DNA from: Leifsonia sp. TF02-11
GTDB lineage: Bacteria > Actinomycetota > Actinomycetes > Actinomycetales > Microbacteriaceae
Assembly: GCF_017565305.1 (NCBI RefSeq)
Contig: NZ_JAGEKP010000015.1
Span: forward strand, 1-64,000
DNA length: 64,000 bases
Direction of reading: 5' to 3'
Part shown: positions 52,375-61,885 of the stretch, one piece after another
Layout of the letters: each line of letters begins with the position of its first letter
Position numbering within the stretch: position 1 is the stretch's first letter
Program-made: the position numbers and the translations under genes
The notes under the pieces: model-generated
The model's database searches: none
What the model was told of the DNA's origin: nothing
What the model saw: only the letters and a program-made list of their open reading frames with translations

Positions 52375-53064
52375 TCAGAGCCGCGCAGGCGCCAGATCCC
52401 GGTCGGTCTCCGCCGCGCGGATCAGCGTGCGCAGCTCGTCGGCGGGAACGTCCGCGCCGAAGGTCGGGCGGCCCGGTTGCAGGAGGACGCCGGCGGCGAG
52501 CGGCCCGGCGACGACCGGGTCGAAGCCGAGGGCGTCGATGAGGGCCGCAACCGTGTCGAGGTCGGCCGCGTTGTCGCCGGCGATCGCGATGGCCTTGCGT
52601 TCGGGTGCACCGGCGGGGCGGCTCTCCTCCTCCAGATCGTGGTAGCCCATGTGGTTCAGGGCTTTCACGACGCGCGATCCGGCGAGGAACTCCTGCACGA
52701 TCTCGCTCGTCGAGGTGAGCGGGTCGTTCAGGTCGTCGCGGATGCCGTCGGTCTCCCACCAGTAGTTCATCGCGTCGATCACGAGCGTGCCGCGCAGCTG
52801 CTCGACCGGGAGGTCGCGGTATTTGCCCAGCGGCAGCGCGAGAATCACGACATCCGCCCCTTCTGCCGCCTCCTCGGGACGCGTCGCCGTCGCGCCCGGG
52901 GCGAGGACCTCGATGGTGAGGGCGATGCGGTCGGGGTCCCCGGAGCCGGCGATGAGCACGCGATGGCCGGCCGCGAGAGCGAGCCTGGCGAGGACGGTGC
53001 CGACCTTTCCGGCCCCGAGAATGCCGACCGTGTGAATGTCGGTCGCGAGGATGCTGTCGTTCAT
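52375..53064 (-). CDS. NADPH-F420-reductase-like protein (229 aa)
   Basis: The NAD(P) turn [24 protein letters not shown] and [16 protein letters not shown] are the pattern of F420-dependent NADP oxidoreductase and related reductases. It is followed leftward by oleate hydratase and preceded by two LLM-family flavin or F420 oxidoreductases, so a shared F420/NADPH pool is plausible. The sequence does not tell F420 from plain NADP use. Confidence 0.78.
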   Translation of the reverse strand: MNDSILATDIHTVGILGAGKVGTVLARLALAAGHRVLIAGSGDPDRIALTIEVLAPGATATRPEEAAEGADVVILALPLGKYRDLPVEQLRGTLVIDAMNYWWETDGIRDDLNDPLTSTSEIVQEFLAGSRVVKALNHMGYHDLEEESRPAGAPERKAIAIAGDNAADLDTVAALIDALGFDPVVAGPLAAGVLLQPGRPTFGADVPADELRTLIRAAETDRDLAPARL

Positions 53065-53077
53065 GTTTGTCCTCCCG

Positions 53078-54157
53078 TCAGCGCCGGAACGCGGCGCCCG
53101 TCGTGGCCTTCGGCGTCTCGGCGAGCAGCTCGCGCACCATCGGGACGACCGTCGTGCCGTAGAGCTCGACGGCGCGCATCCGGTCGCCGGCCCGCATGGC
53201 GCCGCCTGCGGTGTAGATGAGGTCGAAGCGGCCGACGTCGAGCGTGCGGATCGCGTCGGCCATCTTGCGGGCGACGGTCTCGGGGGAGCCGATGTAGAGC
53301 GAGCCGTGCGCGACGTCCGTCTCGAACTCCTGCCGCTGCAGCGGCGGCCAGCCGCGCAGGGCGCCGATCCGGTCGCGGATCACCTTGTAGCCGGGGTAGA
53401 ACAGCTCCTTCGCCTCCTCGTCGGTCTCGGCGATGAACCCGGGGGAGTGCATCCCCACCGGGAGGGCCTCCGTGCCGAACTGCTCGGCCGCCCGGCGGTA
53501 CAGGTCGACATACGGCGTGAACCGGGAGGGGGCGCCGCCGATGATCGCGAGCATGAGCCGGAACCCGTAGTGCGCCGTGCGCAGCACCGACTGCGGAGTT
53601 CCGCCGACGCCGACCCAGGTGCGGAGGCGGCCGGACTCGGTCTTGGGGAACACGTCGGCCTCGTGCAGGGCGGCCCGGGTGGTGCCCTCCCAGCTGATCG
53701 GCTTCTCGTCGAGCAGTTTGTGGAAGAGGTCGATCTTCTCGTCGAAGAGCAGGTCGTAGTCGGCCAGGTCGTACCCGAACAGCGGGAACGACTCGGTGAA
53801 CGACCCTCGGCCCAGGATCACCTCCGCCCGCCCGTTCGAGAGGGCGTCGACCGTCGCGAAGCGCTGGAACACCCGCACCGGGTCGTCGGACGACAGCACG
53901 GTCACGCCGGAGCCGAGGCGGATGTTCTCGGTCGCGGTGGCGATGCCGGCGAGCACCGTCTCCGGGGTCGAGATCGCGAACTCGGGGCGGTGGTGCTCAC
54001 CCACGGCGAAGGCGTCGACGCCGAGGTCGTCGGCGAGGATCGCCTCGTCCCTGGTGGCGCGGATCGCTTGTGCATAGCTGGTGATCTCGCCCCGGTCGTC
54101 CCTCGGCAGGTCGCCGAAGGTGTCGAGGCCGAATTCGAGGCCGGTGATGTCGGTCAT
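53078..54157 (-). CDS. LLM-class flavin/F420 oxidoreductase (359 aa)
   Basis: A luciferase-like TIM-barrel protein: [63 protein letters not shown] and [13 protein letters not shown]. It is clearly paralogous to the 54204-55304 gene, sharing the [22 protein letters not shown] and YIGSPETVA segments. It lies 13 bp upstream of the reductase gene, in one leftward cluster. The substrate is unknown. Confidence 0.88.
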   Translation of the reverse strand: MTDITGLEFGLDTFGDLPRDDRGEITSYAQAIRATRDEAILADDLGVDAFAVGEHHRPEFAISTPETVLAGIATATENIRLGSGVTVLSSDDPVRVFQRFATVDALSNGRAEVILGRGSFTESFPLFGYDLADYDLLFDEKIDLFHKLLDEKPISWEGTTRAALHEADVFPKTESGRLRTWVGVGGTPQSVLRTAHYGFRLMLAIIGGAPSRFTPYVDLYRRAAEQFGTEALPVGMHSPGFIAETDEEAKELFYPGYKVIRDRIGALRGWPPLQRQEFETDVAHGSLYIGSPETVARKMADAIRTLDVGRFDLIYTAGGAMRAGDRMRAVELYGTTVVPMVRELLAETPKATTGAAFRR

Positions 54158-54203
54158 GGTGTGTCTCCTGTCGGAACGGATGATGAGGGGCTGGCGAGGG
54201 AGG

Positions 54204-55304
54204 TCACTGCGCGGTCTTCGCCCGCGCGCTGACGATCTGGGCCGTGTGGCGGCCGGTGAGGCGCCAGTCGCCCGGGTCTTCGGCGATGAGTTCGCGGACG
54301 CGGGGCGCGACCTGTTCGCCGAAGAGGCGGATGCTGCGCTCGCGGGCCTTCACCGGGAGGTGCCGGACGTCATACTTCAGGTCGAACCGGGAGAGGTGGT
54401 TGGTGCGCACGATCGCGGCCAGCTTCTGCGCCACGGTCTCGGGGGAGCCGACGTAGAGCGCGCCGGTCGCGACCTCCTGCGCATAGCGCTCCGCGGTGGG
54501 CGGGTAGAACCCGCGCTCCTGGCTCAGCGCGGTCACGACCGGCTGCCAGTACTCCCAGTGCTCGGTCTTCGCCTCGTCGTCGGTCTCCGCGATCAGCCCG
54601 AGCGAGTGCTGTCCGATCGGCAGTTCCGGCTGCCCGAACTGGGCGAGGGCCCGCAGGTAGAGCTCTGCATGGCCGGCGAAGCGTTCGGGCTTGCCGCCGA
54701 TGATCGCCATCATCAGGGGAAGGCCGTGCCGGGCGGCGCGGATGACCGAGTCGGGGCTCCCGCCGATGCCGATCCAGGCGGGGATGCCGCCCTCGGGCAT
54801 CCGCGGCCGCAGCCGGACGGACTCGAGCGGGCTGCGGTACCGGCCGGACCAGGTGACCCTGTCCTCGCGCATGAGGCGGAGGAAGAGGTCGAGCTTCTCG
54901 TCGAAGATGTCCTCGTACTCCGCGATGTCGTAGCCGAACAGCGGGAACGACTCGATCGCCGAGGCGCGGCCGAGCACGAGTTGCGCCCGTCCGCCGGAGA
55001 TCCCGTCGACCGTGGAGAACTGCTGGTACAGCCGCACGGGGTCCTGCGTCGACAGCACTGTGACCGAGGTGCCGAGCCGGATCGTGGAGGTCGCCTGGGC
55101 GGCCGCCCCGAGCACCACGGGAGTGGCGGAGTCGACCATGTCCTCGCGGTAGTGCTCGCCGACGCTGAAGACGTCGAGGCCGACGGACTCGGCGAGCTGT
55201 GCCTCCTCGACCATCAGCCGCAGGGTCTCGGCGTCCGACAGGACCCTGCCGCCGTCGGTCGCGACGTCGCCGAAGGAGTTCAGTCCGAACTCAAGCTCTG
55301 CCAT
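54204..55304 (-). CDS. LLM-class flavin/F420 oxidoreductase, paralog (366 aa)
   Basis: The same fold as its neighbour: ELEFGLNSFGDVATD, FSVGEHYREDMV, LGTSVTVLSTQDPVRLYQQ and [18 protein letters not shown] use the ATG at 55304, 11 bases after GAGAGG; a GTG at 55313 sits only 2 bases after it. It is divergent from the MarR gene, and palindromic TTGACGTGTCAA and TTGACGCGTCAA sites in the gap suggest MarR repression. Confidence 0.88.
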   Translation of the reverse strand: MAELEFGLNSFGDVATDGGRVLSDAETLRLMVEEAQLAESVGLDVFSVGEHYREDMVDSATPVVLGAAAQATSTIRLGTSVTVLSTQDPVRLYQQFSTVDGISGGRAQLVLGRASAIESFPLFGYDIAEYEDIFDEKLDLFLRLMREDRVTWSGRYRSPLESVRLRPRMPEGGIPAWIGIGGSPDSVIRAARHGLPLMMAIIGGKPERFAGHAELYLRALAQFGQPELPIGQHSLGLIAETDDEAKTEHWEYWQPVVTALSQERGFYPPTAERYAQEVATGALYVGSPETVAQKLAAIVRTNHLSRFDLKYDVRHLPVKARERSIRLFGEQVAPRVRELIAEDPGDWRLTGRHTAQIVSARAKTAQ

Positions 55305-55340
55305 GTCGATCACGACCTCTCTCGCCGCCGGACCATCCGG

Positions 55341-55381
55341 ATTGACGTGTCAATGCTGTAACAATGGACTTGACGCGTCAA
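55341..55381. promoter_or_regulatory. Two MarR-type palindromic operators
   Basis: ATTGACGTGTCAAT (55341-55354) has one mismatched pair, and TTGACGCGTCAA (55370-55381) is perfect. They are 28 bp apart centre to centre in the gap between the divergent LLM and MarR genes. They are likely sites for the MarR protein that controls both. Confidence 0.75.
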
Positions 55382-55399
55382 TTCCCGGAGGGAGACCAG

Positions 55400-55876
55400 A
55401 TGAGCGAGGACAGCCCGCGCCGTGGGCCGACGCGGGACCAACTCCGCACCTGGCGCAACTACATCGAGACGGCCGAAGCGCTGCGCACCCGCCTGGGCAG
55501 CAGGCTGCAGAGCGAATCGGAGCTGTCCACGGGCGATTACCAGGTGCTGCTCGCGCTCACGGAAGCCGAGGGTCGCACGCTCCGCTCCTCCGAGCTCGCA
55601 GACCTGATCGGCTGGGAACGCAGCAGACTCTCCCATCACCTCGGCCGCATGGAGAAACGCGGACTGATCAGCCGCCAGGCGTGCGCGGACGACGTCCACG
55701 GGATCGACGTGATCGCGACGGACGCCGGCTCGGCGGCCTTCCGGGCCGGCTCGGTCCCGCACCTCCGAGCGATACGCGAGCTGTTCCTCGACGCACTCAC
55801 ACCGGCGCAGCTCGACGAGGTCGACGACCTCACGCGGGCGCTGCGCCGGCACTTAGGGTTGGACTCCTTCGGTTAA
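55400..55876 (+). CDS. MarR-family regulator (158 aa)
   Basis: A winged helix-turn-helix at residues ~50-95: STGDYQVLLALTEAEGRTLR, SSELADLIGWERSRLSHHLGRMEKRGLI, with flanking dimer helices. The ATG at 55400 has a GGAGGGAG site; an earlier in-frame ATG at 55364 starts inside the operator region. It probably represses the divergent LLM cluster and itself. Confidence 0.88.
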   Translation: MSEDSPRRGPTRDQLRTWRNYIETAEALRTRLGSRLQSESELSTGDYQVLLALTEAEGRTLRSSELADLIGWERSRLSHHLGRMEKRGLISRQACADDVHGIDVIATDAGSAAFRAGSVPHLRAIRELFLDALTPAQLDEVDDLTRALRRHLGLDSFG

Positions 55877-55894
55877 AAGTCTGAGGTCAGGCCA

Positions 55895-55924
55895 TTGACA
55901 ACACCGATCGCGGCTCGGCACGAT
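55895..55924 (+). promoter_or_regulatory. Possible promoter of the polyamine operon
   Basis: TTGACA at 55895-55900 is followed at 18 bp by CACGAT (55919-55924), a weak 3/6 -10. It lies 71 bp before the permease start. Support is the -35 only. Confidence 0.35.
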
Positions 55925-55965
55925 ATGGACACCAATGTGATCCCTCGAAGGAGAGGCAGTAACGC

Positions 55966-57498
55966 ATGAGTGACACCAGAAAGGAAACCGAGGACTCCGA
56001 CGCCGCCGATCTCGCGGCACTCGGTTACAAGCAGGAGCTCCATCGGGGGATGAGCGGCTTCTCGAACTTCGCGATCTCGTTCTCCATCATCTCGATCCTG
56101 GCCGGCTGCATCACCTCATACAGCATCGCGCTCAAGTCGGGAGGCCCGTCGGCCATCAACATCGGCTGGCCGTTGGTCGGCGTGTTCGTCCTGTGCGTGG
56201 CGCTGGCGATGGCGGAGGTCTGTTCGAAGTATCCGACCGCCGGTGGCCTGTACTTCTGGGCCGGCCGGCTCGCGAAGCGGAACAAGCGCCAGTGGGCCTG
56301 GTTCGTCGGCTGGTTCAACTTCCTCGGCGAGGTGGCCGTCACCGCGGCCATCGACTACGGCGCCGCCGTCACCATGATGGCGTTCGGCAACCTGGTGTGG
56401 GGCATCGACGTGAACGCGATCAACACGTTCGTGCTGTTCGTCGTGCTCATCGTGGTGCACGGCCTGCTGAACACCTTCGGCGTGAAGCTGGTCTCGCTGC
56501 TGTCGAACGTGTCCGCGTGGTGGCACATCGTCGGCGTGCTGATCATCGTCGGCGCGCTCTGGATCATCCCGACCCGGCACCAGGACGTCGGCTGGACCTT
56601 CACCGCGTGGCACAACGAGACCGGCTGGTCGTTCGCCCCCTACGTGTTCCTGATGGGTCTGCTCATGGCGCAGTACACGTACACGGGGTACGACGCCTCC
56701 GCGCACGTCTCCGAGGAGACCAAGAAGGCCTCGACGGCCGCACCCCGCGGCATCGTGATGAGCGTGCTGATCTCGATCGTCGGCGGCTGGATCCTGCTGT
56801 TCTCGATCACCGCGGCCATCCAGGACGGCAGCCAGGCCGGCCTGACCAAGCTCGCCGCCACCTCGACCGGGCTCCCGCCTGCTCAGATCTTCCTCGACGC
56901 GCTCAACAACCCGACCGTGGCGAAGTTCCTGCTCTTCATCGTCTGCGGCGCGCAGTTCTTCTGCGGCATGGCGTCGGTCACGGCGAACTCGCGCATGAGC
57001 TACGCGTTCTCGCGCGACAACGCCATCCCCGGCTCGCGGCTGTGGGCGAAGGTGAACCCGCGCACCGGCACGCCGACCAACTCGATCTGGCTGTGCGTCG
57101 TGCTGGCGATCATCCTGGCGGCGCCCGCGCTGGTCAATCTCACCGCCTACCTCGCCGTCACCTCGATCGCGGTCATCGGCCTCTACATCGCCTACGTCAC
57201 ACCGGTGCTGCTGAGACGACTCGACAAGAGCTTCACGCCCGGCGTCTGGAACCTCGGCCGCTGGAGCGCGGTGATCGGCTGGATCGCCGTGGTCTGGGTG
57301 ATCTTCATCGTCATCCTGTTCGTGCTGCCGCCGGTCACACCGATCACCGCTGACACCTTCAACTACGCGCCGATCGCGGTGGTGGTCGTCGCCCTGCTCG
57401 CGACCGTGCTCTGGTTCACGACCGGCCGCAAGCACTTCATGACGCAGGACGAGGCCAGCCACCTGACGCTCAGCGCGGACGAACTGCTCAAGGAGTGA
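55966..57498 (+). CDS. APC-family amino acid/polyamine permease (510 aa)
   Basis: Twelve membrane segments. The TM1 region is MSGFSNFAISFSIISILAGCIT, with YPTAGGLYFW shortly after, and the TM6-loop motif YTGYDASAHVSEETKKASTAAPRGI is complete. This matches the APC subgroup of GABA and polyamine permeases. It leads an operon with a GntR regulator, a glutamine-synthetase-like enzyme, an aldehyde dehydrogenase, an SDR and a class I amidotransferase, so putrescine, another polyamine or GABA is the likely substrate. Confidence 0.9.
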   Translation: MSDTRKETEDSDAADLAALGYKQELHRGMSGFSNFAISFSIISILAGCITSYSIALKSGGPSAINIGWPLVGVFVLCVALAMAEVCSKYPTAGGLYFWAGRLAKRNKRQWAWFVGWFNFLGEVAVTAAIDYGAAVTMMAFGNLVWGIDVNAINTFVLFVVLIVVHGLLNTFGVKLVSLLSNVSAWWHIVGVLIIVGALWIIPTRHQDVGWTFTAWHNETGWSFAPYVFLMGLLMAQYTYTGYDASAHVSEETKKASTAAPRGIVMSVLISIVGGWILLFSITAAIQDGSQAGLTKLAATSTGLPPAQIFLDALNNPTVAKFLLFIVCGAQFFCGMASVTANSRMSYAFSRDNAIPGSRLWAKVNPRTGTPTNSIWLCVVLAIILAAPALVNLTAYLAVTSIAVIGLYIAYVTPVLLRRLDKSFTPGVWNLGRWSAVIGWIAVVWVIFIVILFVLPPVTPITADTFNYAPIAVVVVALLATVLWFTTGRKHFMTQDEASHLTLSADELLKE

Positions 57499-57508
57499 GC
57501 GCAGCACG

Positions 57509-58279
57509 ATGAACCAACGGCAACACACGACCGACTCCGGCACGGACGCAGCACCGATCGACTCCCCGCTGGTGGATGCGGTGCTGCGTCCCGTGCGCGG
57601 CCACATGGCGTTCGAGTCGTGCGTGGAGCAGCTCGGCTCGGCGATCCAGCTGGGGATCTTCCGGGCCGGCGACCGGCTGCCGGCCGAGCGGGAGCTCGCG
57701 GAGCGCCTGAGCGTCTCCCGGGCGACCCTCCGGGAGGCGATCAGCGCGCTGCGCGCCGCGGGATTCGTGTCGACGACGCGCGGGCGGGGCGGAGGCACCA
57801 TCGTGGAGTCGGTCGTGGTGCCGGGCGACTGGCGGCCCGACCAGACGGCGGTCCCGGCCCGTGCCTCCGACATCGAAGACGTCACGGTGTTCCGTGCCGT
57901 CATCGAGCCCGGCGCCGCCTACCAGGCCGCGCAGACCGATCTCTCTGCCGATCAGCGGGAGCTGCTGAGGAGCTGCCTGCGCGACCTGGACGCGGCCGGG
58001 TCGCCCGCCGAGTACCGACAGGCCGACGCCCGGCTGCACCTGGCGATCGCGACCGTGTGCGGCTCCGACGAGCTCTCGACGGCCTGCAACACGGTGCAGA
58101 TCAAGATCCACCAGCTGCTCGCCGAGATCCCGTTCCTGCAGAAGAACATCGAGAGCTCGGAGGAGCAGCACCGCATCATCGTGCAGGCGATCCTGGACGG
58201 CGACGCCGACCGGGCCCGCTTCGTCATGCACGACCACTGCGCCGCCACGGCGGCGCTGCTGAAGGGCCTACTGAAATGA
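57509..58279 (+). CDS. FadR/GntR-family regulator (256 aa)
   Basis: The GntR winged helix reads IQLGIFRAGDRLPAERELAERLSVSRATLREAISALRAAGFV. The FCD ligand domain follows, with metal-ligand-type residues in FRAVIEPGAAY, ADARLHLAIAT and HRIIVQAILDGDADRARFVMHDH. It lies between the permease and GS-like genes, overlapping the latter by 4 bp, so it is the local regulator of this operon. Confidence 0.9.
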   Translation: MNQRQHTTDSGTDAAPIDSPLVDAVLRPVRGHMAFESCVEQLGSAIQLGIFRAGDRLPAERELAERLSVSRATLREAISALRAAGFVSTTRGRGGGTIVESVVVPGDWRPDQTAVPARASDIEDVTVFRAVIEPGAAYQAAQTDLSADQRELLRSCLRDLDAAGSPAEYRQADARLHLAIATVCGSDELSTACNTVQIKIHQLLAEIPFLQKNIESSEEQHRIIVQAILDGDADRARFVMHDHCAATAALLKGLLK

Positions 58280-59658
58280 GGGACACGAACGTGACCACGC
58301 GCAACGACCGCATGCTGACCGTCGAGCAGCTGAGGGAGGCGATCCTCGACGACGAGATCGACACCGTCGTCCTGGGCTTCACCGACATGCAGGGACGCCT
58401 GCAGGGCAAGTTCATCCACGGCCGCTTCTTCCTCGACTCCGTGCTCGCGCACGGCACGGAGGGCTGCAACTACCTGCTCGCGGTCGACGTCGAGATGAAC
58501 ACGGTCGACGGCTACGACATCTCCTCGTGGGACAAGGGCTACGGCGACATGGTCTTCGAGCTCGACCTGGCGACCATCCGCCGGCTCCCGCACCGGCCGG
58601 GCACCGCGCTCATCCAGTGCGACCTCTCGCTCGAGCACGGCGGTCCGGTGCGCGTGTCGCCCCGCGCCATCCTGCGCGCCCAGACCGAGCGCGCGGCGAA
58701 GCACGGGTTCACCGCGCTCGCGGGCACCGAGCTGGAGTTCGTGGTGTTCGAGGACACCTACGAGGACGCCTGGAAGGCCGGCTACCGCGATCTGACGCCC
58801 GCGAACCTCTACAACGTCGACTACTCGATCCTCGGCTCGAGCCGGGTGGAGCCGCTGCTGCGCGACATCCGCAACCTGATGTACGCGGCGGGCCTCGACG
58901 TGGAGTCCGCCAAGGGCGAGTGCAACTTCGGCCAGCACGAGATCGCTTTCAAGTACGCCGAGGTCATGACGACCGCGGACAACCACACCGTCTACAAGAC
59001 CTCCGCCAAAGACATCGCCTCCCAGCGCGGCAAGTCGATCACGTTCATGGCGAAGCCGAGCGAGCGCGAGGGCAATTCCTGCCACGTGCACATGTCGCTG
59101 CGCGGACTGGACGGCTCCCTCGCGTTCTGGGACGAGGCGACCGGCGAGCGCACGCCGCTCTACGACCACTTCATCGCGGGAGTCCTGCGCACGATGCGCG
59201 AGTTCACCCTCTTCTACGCGCCGAACATCAACTCCTACAAGCGCTTCGCCAAGGGGTCGTTCGCCCCGACCGCCGTCGCCTGGGGGCACGACAACCGCAC
59301 CTGCTCCGTTCGGCTGGTCGGCCACGGGTCGGGCGCCAGGATGGAGAACCGGCTCCCCGGCGGCGACGTGAATCCGTACCTGGCGTTGGCGGCCATGCTC
59401 GCCGGCGGCCTCTACGGCGTCGAGCACGAGCTGGAACTCGAACCGGAGACCCTGGGCAACGCGTACGAGTCCGGGGCGCCGACCGTCCCGACCACTCTCC
59501 GCGAGGCGCGCGACGCCTTCGCGGCGTCCCAGATCGCCCGGGAGGTCTTCGGAGAGGATGTCGTCGCCCACTACGTGAACTACGCGGACGTCGAGCTCGC
59601 CGCCTTCGAGTCCGCCGTCACGGATTGGGAACTCCGGCGCGGATTCGAGAGGCTGTGA
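58276..59658 (+). CDS. Glutamine-synthetase-family enzyme, gamma-glutamylpolyamine synthetase type (460 aa)
   Basis: The GS fold is complete: GTELEFVVFEDTYEDAW, the Mg site in GECNFGQHEIAFKYAE, FMAKPSEREGNSCHVHMSLR, and VRLVGHGSGARMENRLPGGDVNPYLALA. It sits with permease, GntR regulator, aldehyde dehydrogenase and a PuuD-like hydrolase. That makes gamma-glutamylputrescine (or another polyamine) synthetase far more likely than a nitrogen-assimilation GS. The ATG at 58276 overlaps the regulator stop. Confidence 0.88.
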   Translation: MRDTNVTTRNDRMLTVEQLREAILDDEIDTVVLGFTDMQGRLQGKFIHGRFFLDSVLAHGTEGCNYLLAVDVEMNTVDGYDISSWDKGYGDMVFELDLATIRRLPHRPGTALIQCDLSLEHGGPVRVSPRAILRAQTERAAKHGFTALAGTELEFVVFEDTYEDAWKAGYRDLTPANLYNVDYSILGSSRVEPLLRDIRNLMYAAGLDVESAKGECNFGQHEIAFKYAEVMTTADNHTVYKTSAKDIASQRGKSITFMAKPSEREGNSCHVHMSLRGLDGSLAFWDEATGERTPLYDHFIAGVLRTMREFTLFYAPNINSYKRFAKGSFAPTAVAWGHDNRTCSVRLVGHGSGARMENRLPGGDVNPYLALAAMLAGGLYGVEHELELEPETLGNAYESGAPTVPTTLREARDAFAASQIAREVFGEDVVAHYVNYADVELAAFESAVTDWELRRGFERL

Positions 59659-59660
59659 GC

Positions 59661-61055
59661 ATGACGTTCCCCACCTCCCCCTTCGGCGCGGGCGGCACGC
59701 ACACGGTCCTGAACCCCGCGACGGCCGAGGTCATCACCGATGTCGCCCTGGCCGACCTCGCCGAGACGGACGCCGCGATCGAGCGTGCGCACCGCGCCTA
59801 CCCGGCCTGGCGCGCGATCGCGCCGGGAGAACGCGCCCGCCTGCTGCGCGCATTCTCGACCATCGTCGACGAGCACAGGGAGGAGCTCGCGCTCCTCGAG
59901 GTGCTGAACGCCGGACACACGATCGGCAACGCCCGCTGGGAGGCGGGGAACGTCCGCGACGTCCTCGCGTACTACTCCGCCGCGCCCGAGCGCCATTTCG
60001 GCCGGCAGATCCCGGTGCCGGGCGGTGTCGACATCACGTTCCACGAACCGCTCGGGGTCGTCGGGATCATCGTCCCGTGGAATTTCCCGATGCCGATCGC
60101 GGGCTGGGGCTTCGCACCGGCGCTCGCCGCGGGCAACACCGTGGTCCTCAAGCCCGCCGAGCTGACTCCGCTGACGGCGCTGCGGATCGCGGAGCTGGCG
60201 CTGGAGGCGGGCATCCCCGAGGGCGTCTTCACCGTCATCCCGGGCAAGGGCCGCATCGTCGGGGAGCGCTTCGTCACCCACCCCCTGGTGCGAAAGGTCT
60301 GCTTCACCGGCTCCACGGAGGTCGGCAAGGGGATCATGCGCGGCTGCGCCGACCAGGTGAAGCGGGTGACGCTGGAGCTGGGCGGCAAGAGCGCCAACAT
60401 CGTCTTCGACGACGCCGACCTCGAGAAGGCCGCTGCGTCCGCGCCGGGCGGAGCGTTCGACAACGCCGGCCAGGACTGCTGCTCGCGGTCGCGCATCCTC
60501 GTGCAGCAGAGCGTCTACGAGCGGTTCCTCGAACTGCTCGAGCCGGCCGTGAAGTCGTTCCGGGTCACCGACCCGCACGCGGAGGACGCCGAGATGGGCC
60601 CCCTGATCTCAGCGGGCCAGCGGGATTCCGTGGCCGCGCACCTCGTGGACGCCGACATCGCGTTCGCGGGCCAGACCGTGAGCGGCACCGACGGATACTG
60701 GCTGGCGCCGACGGTGGTGCTGCCGCGCACGCTGCAGGACCCGGTGTGGACGCAGGAGCTGTTCGGTCCTGTCGTGGCCGTGCTGCCGTTCACCGACGAG
60801 GCCGACGCGATCGCCAAGGCCAACGACACCACGTACGGGCTGTCCGGATCCATCTTCACGCGCGACCTCGGCCGCGCCCTGCGGGTCGCCAGAGGTGTTG
60901 AGTCGGGCAACCTGTCGGTCAACTCGCACTCCTCGGTGCGCTACTGGACGCCGTTCGGCGGGTTCAAGCAGTCCGGCCTCGGGCGAGAACTCGGACCGGA
61001 CGCACCCGACTCCTTCTCCGACGTCAAGAACGTCTTCCTCTCCACCGACGACTGA
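59661..61055 (+). CDS. Aldehyde dehydrogenase of the polyamine operon (464 aa)
   Basis: NAD(P)-dependent oxidation of an aldehyde. Catalytic residues: N141 (VPWNFP), K164 (LKPAE), E239 (LELGG) and C273 (NAGQDCCS). FGGFKQSGLGRELG is the C-terminal family motif. The ATG is at 59661, two bases after the GS-like stop. In the Puu pathway this step converts gamma-glutamyl-gamma-aminobutyraldehyde to gamma-glutamyl-GABA. No amine oxidase (PuuB-like) gene is seen in the window. Confidence 0.9.
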   Translation: MTFPTSPFGAGGTHTVLNPATAEVITDVALADLAETDAAIERAHRAYPAWRAIAPGERARLLRAFSTIVDEHREELALLEVLNAGHTIGNARWEAGNVRDVLAYYSAAPERHFGRQIPVPGGVDITFHEPLGVVGIIVPWNFPMPIAGWGFAPALAAGNTVVLKPAELTPLTALRIAELALEAGIPEGVFTVIPGKGRIVGERFVTHPLVRKVCFTGSTEVGKGIMRGCADQVKRVTLELGGKSANIVFDDADLEKAAASAPGGAFDNAGQDCCSRSRILVQQSVYERFLELLEPAVKSFRVTDPHAEDAEMGPLISAGQRDSVAAHLVDADIAFAGQTVSGTDGYWLAPTVVLPRTLQDPVWTQELFGPVVAVLPFTDEADAIAKANDTTYGLSGSIFTRDLGRALRVARGVESGNLSVNSHSSVRYWTPFGGFKQSGLGRELGPDAPDSFSDVKNVFLSTDD

Positions 61056-61098
61056 CGTGTCGACGGTCACGACGAATCACCACACGAAAGGCGAACAC

Positions 61099-61878
61099 AT
61101 GGGAAAGCTCGACGGCAAGGTCGGCGTCATCACGGGAGGCTGCAGCGGCATCGGCCTGGCGACGGCCAAGAAGTTCGTGGCCGAGGGCGCCAAGGTCGTG
61201 ATCGGCGACGTCGACGCCGTGAACGGGCCGCGGATCGCCGACGAGCTCGGGGGAGCCTTCATCCAGGTCGACGTGACCGACGCCGAGCAGGTGGGCGCGA
61301 TGTTCGCGCTCGCCAAGGAGCGCTTCGGCCGCATCGACATCGCCTTCAACAACGCCGGCATCTCGCCCGCGGACGACGACTCCATCCTGAAGACCGGCAT
61401 CGAGGCGTGGGACCGGGTGCAGAAGGTCAACCTGACCAGCGTCTACCTGTGCTGCAAGGCCGTGCTGCCGTACATGCTGGAGCAGGGAAGCGGATCGATC
61501 ATCAACACCGCCTCGTTCGTCGCGCTGCTGGGCGCGGCGACGTCGCAGATCTCGTACACGGCGTCCAAGGGCGGCGTGCTGGCGATGACGCGCGAACTGG
61601 GCGTGCAGTTCGCCGGCAAGGGCATCCGCGTGAACGCGCTCTGCCCCGGCCCGGTGAACACGCCGCTGCTGCAGGAGCTGTTCGCCAAGGACCCGGAGCG
61701 TGCGGCGCGTCGTCTCGTGCACATCCCGATGGGGCGGTTCGCCGAACCGGAGGAGCTCGCCAACGCGGTGGCGTTCCTCGCCAGCGACGAGTCGAGCTTC
61801 ATCACCGCGACCGAGTTCCTGGTCGACGGCGGCCTGTCGCACGCCTACGTGACCCCGCTCGACTCCGACTTCGACTGA
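61099..61878 (+). CDS. SDR-family oxidoreductase (259 aa)
   Basis: The Rossmann turn GVITGGCSGIGLATAK, NNAG at ~84-87, S139, and the active-site Y153-x3-K157 (YTASK) are all present, with the expected length. The ATG at 61099 has GAAAGG upstream. It is in the middle of the polyamine operon, replacing the amine oxidase position of classical Puu operons. An NAD(P)-dependent dehydrogenase acting on the gamma-glutamyl amine is one possible role, but SDRs usually act on alcohols, so this is uncertain. Confidence 0.88.
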   Translation: MGKLDGKVGVITGGCSGIGLATAKKFVAEGAKVVIGDVDAVNGPRIADELGGAFIQVDVTDAEQVGAMFALAKERFGRIDIAFNNAGISPADDDSILKTGIEAWDRVQKVNLTSVYLCCKAVLPYMLEQGSGSIINTASFVALLGAATSQISYTASKGGVLAMTRELGVQFAGKGIRVNALCPGPVNTPLLQELFAKDPERAARRLVHIPMGRFAEPEELANAVAFLASDESSFITATEFLVDGGLSHAYVTPLDSDFD

Positions 61879-61885
61879 GTCGCGG

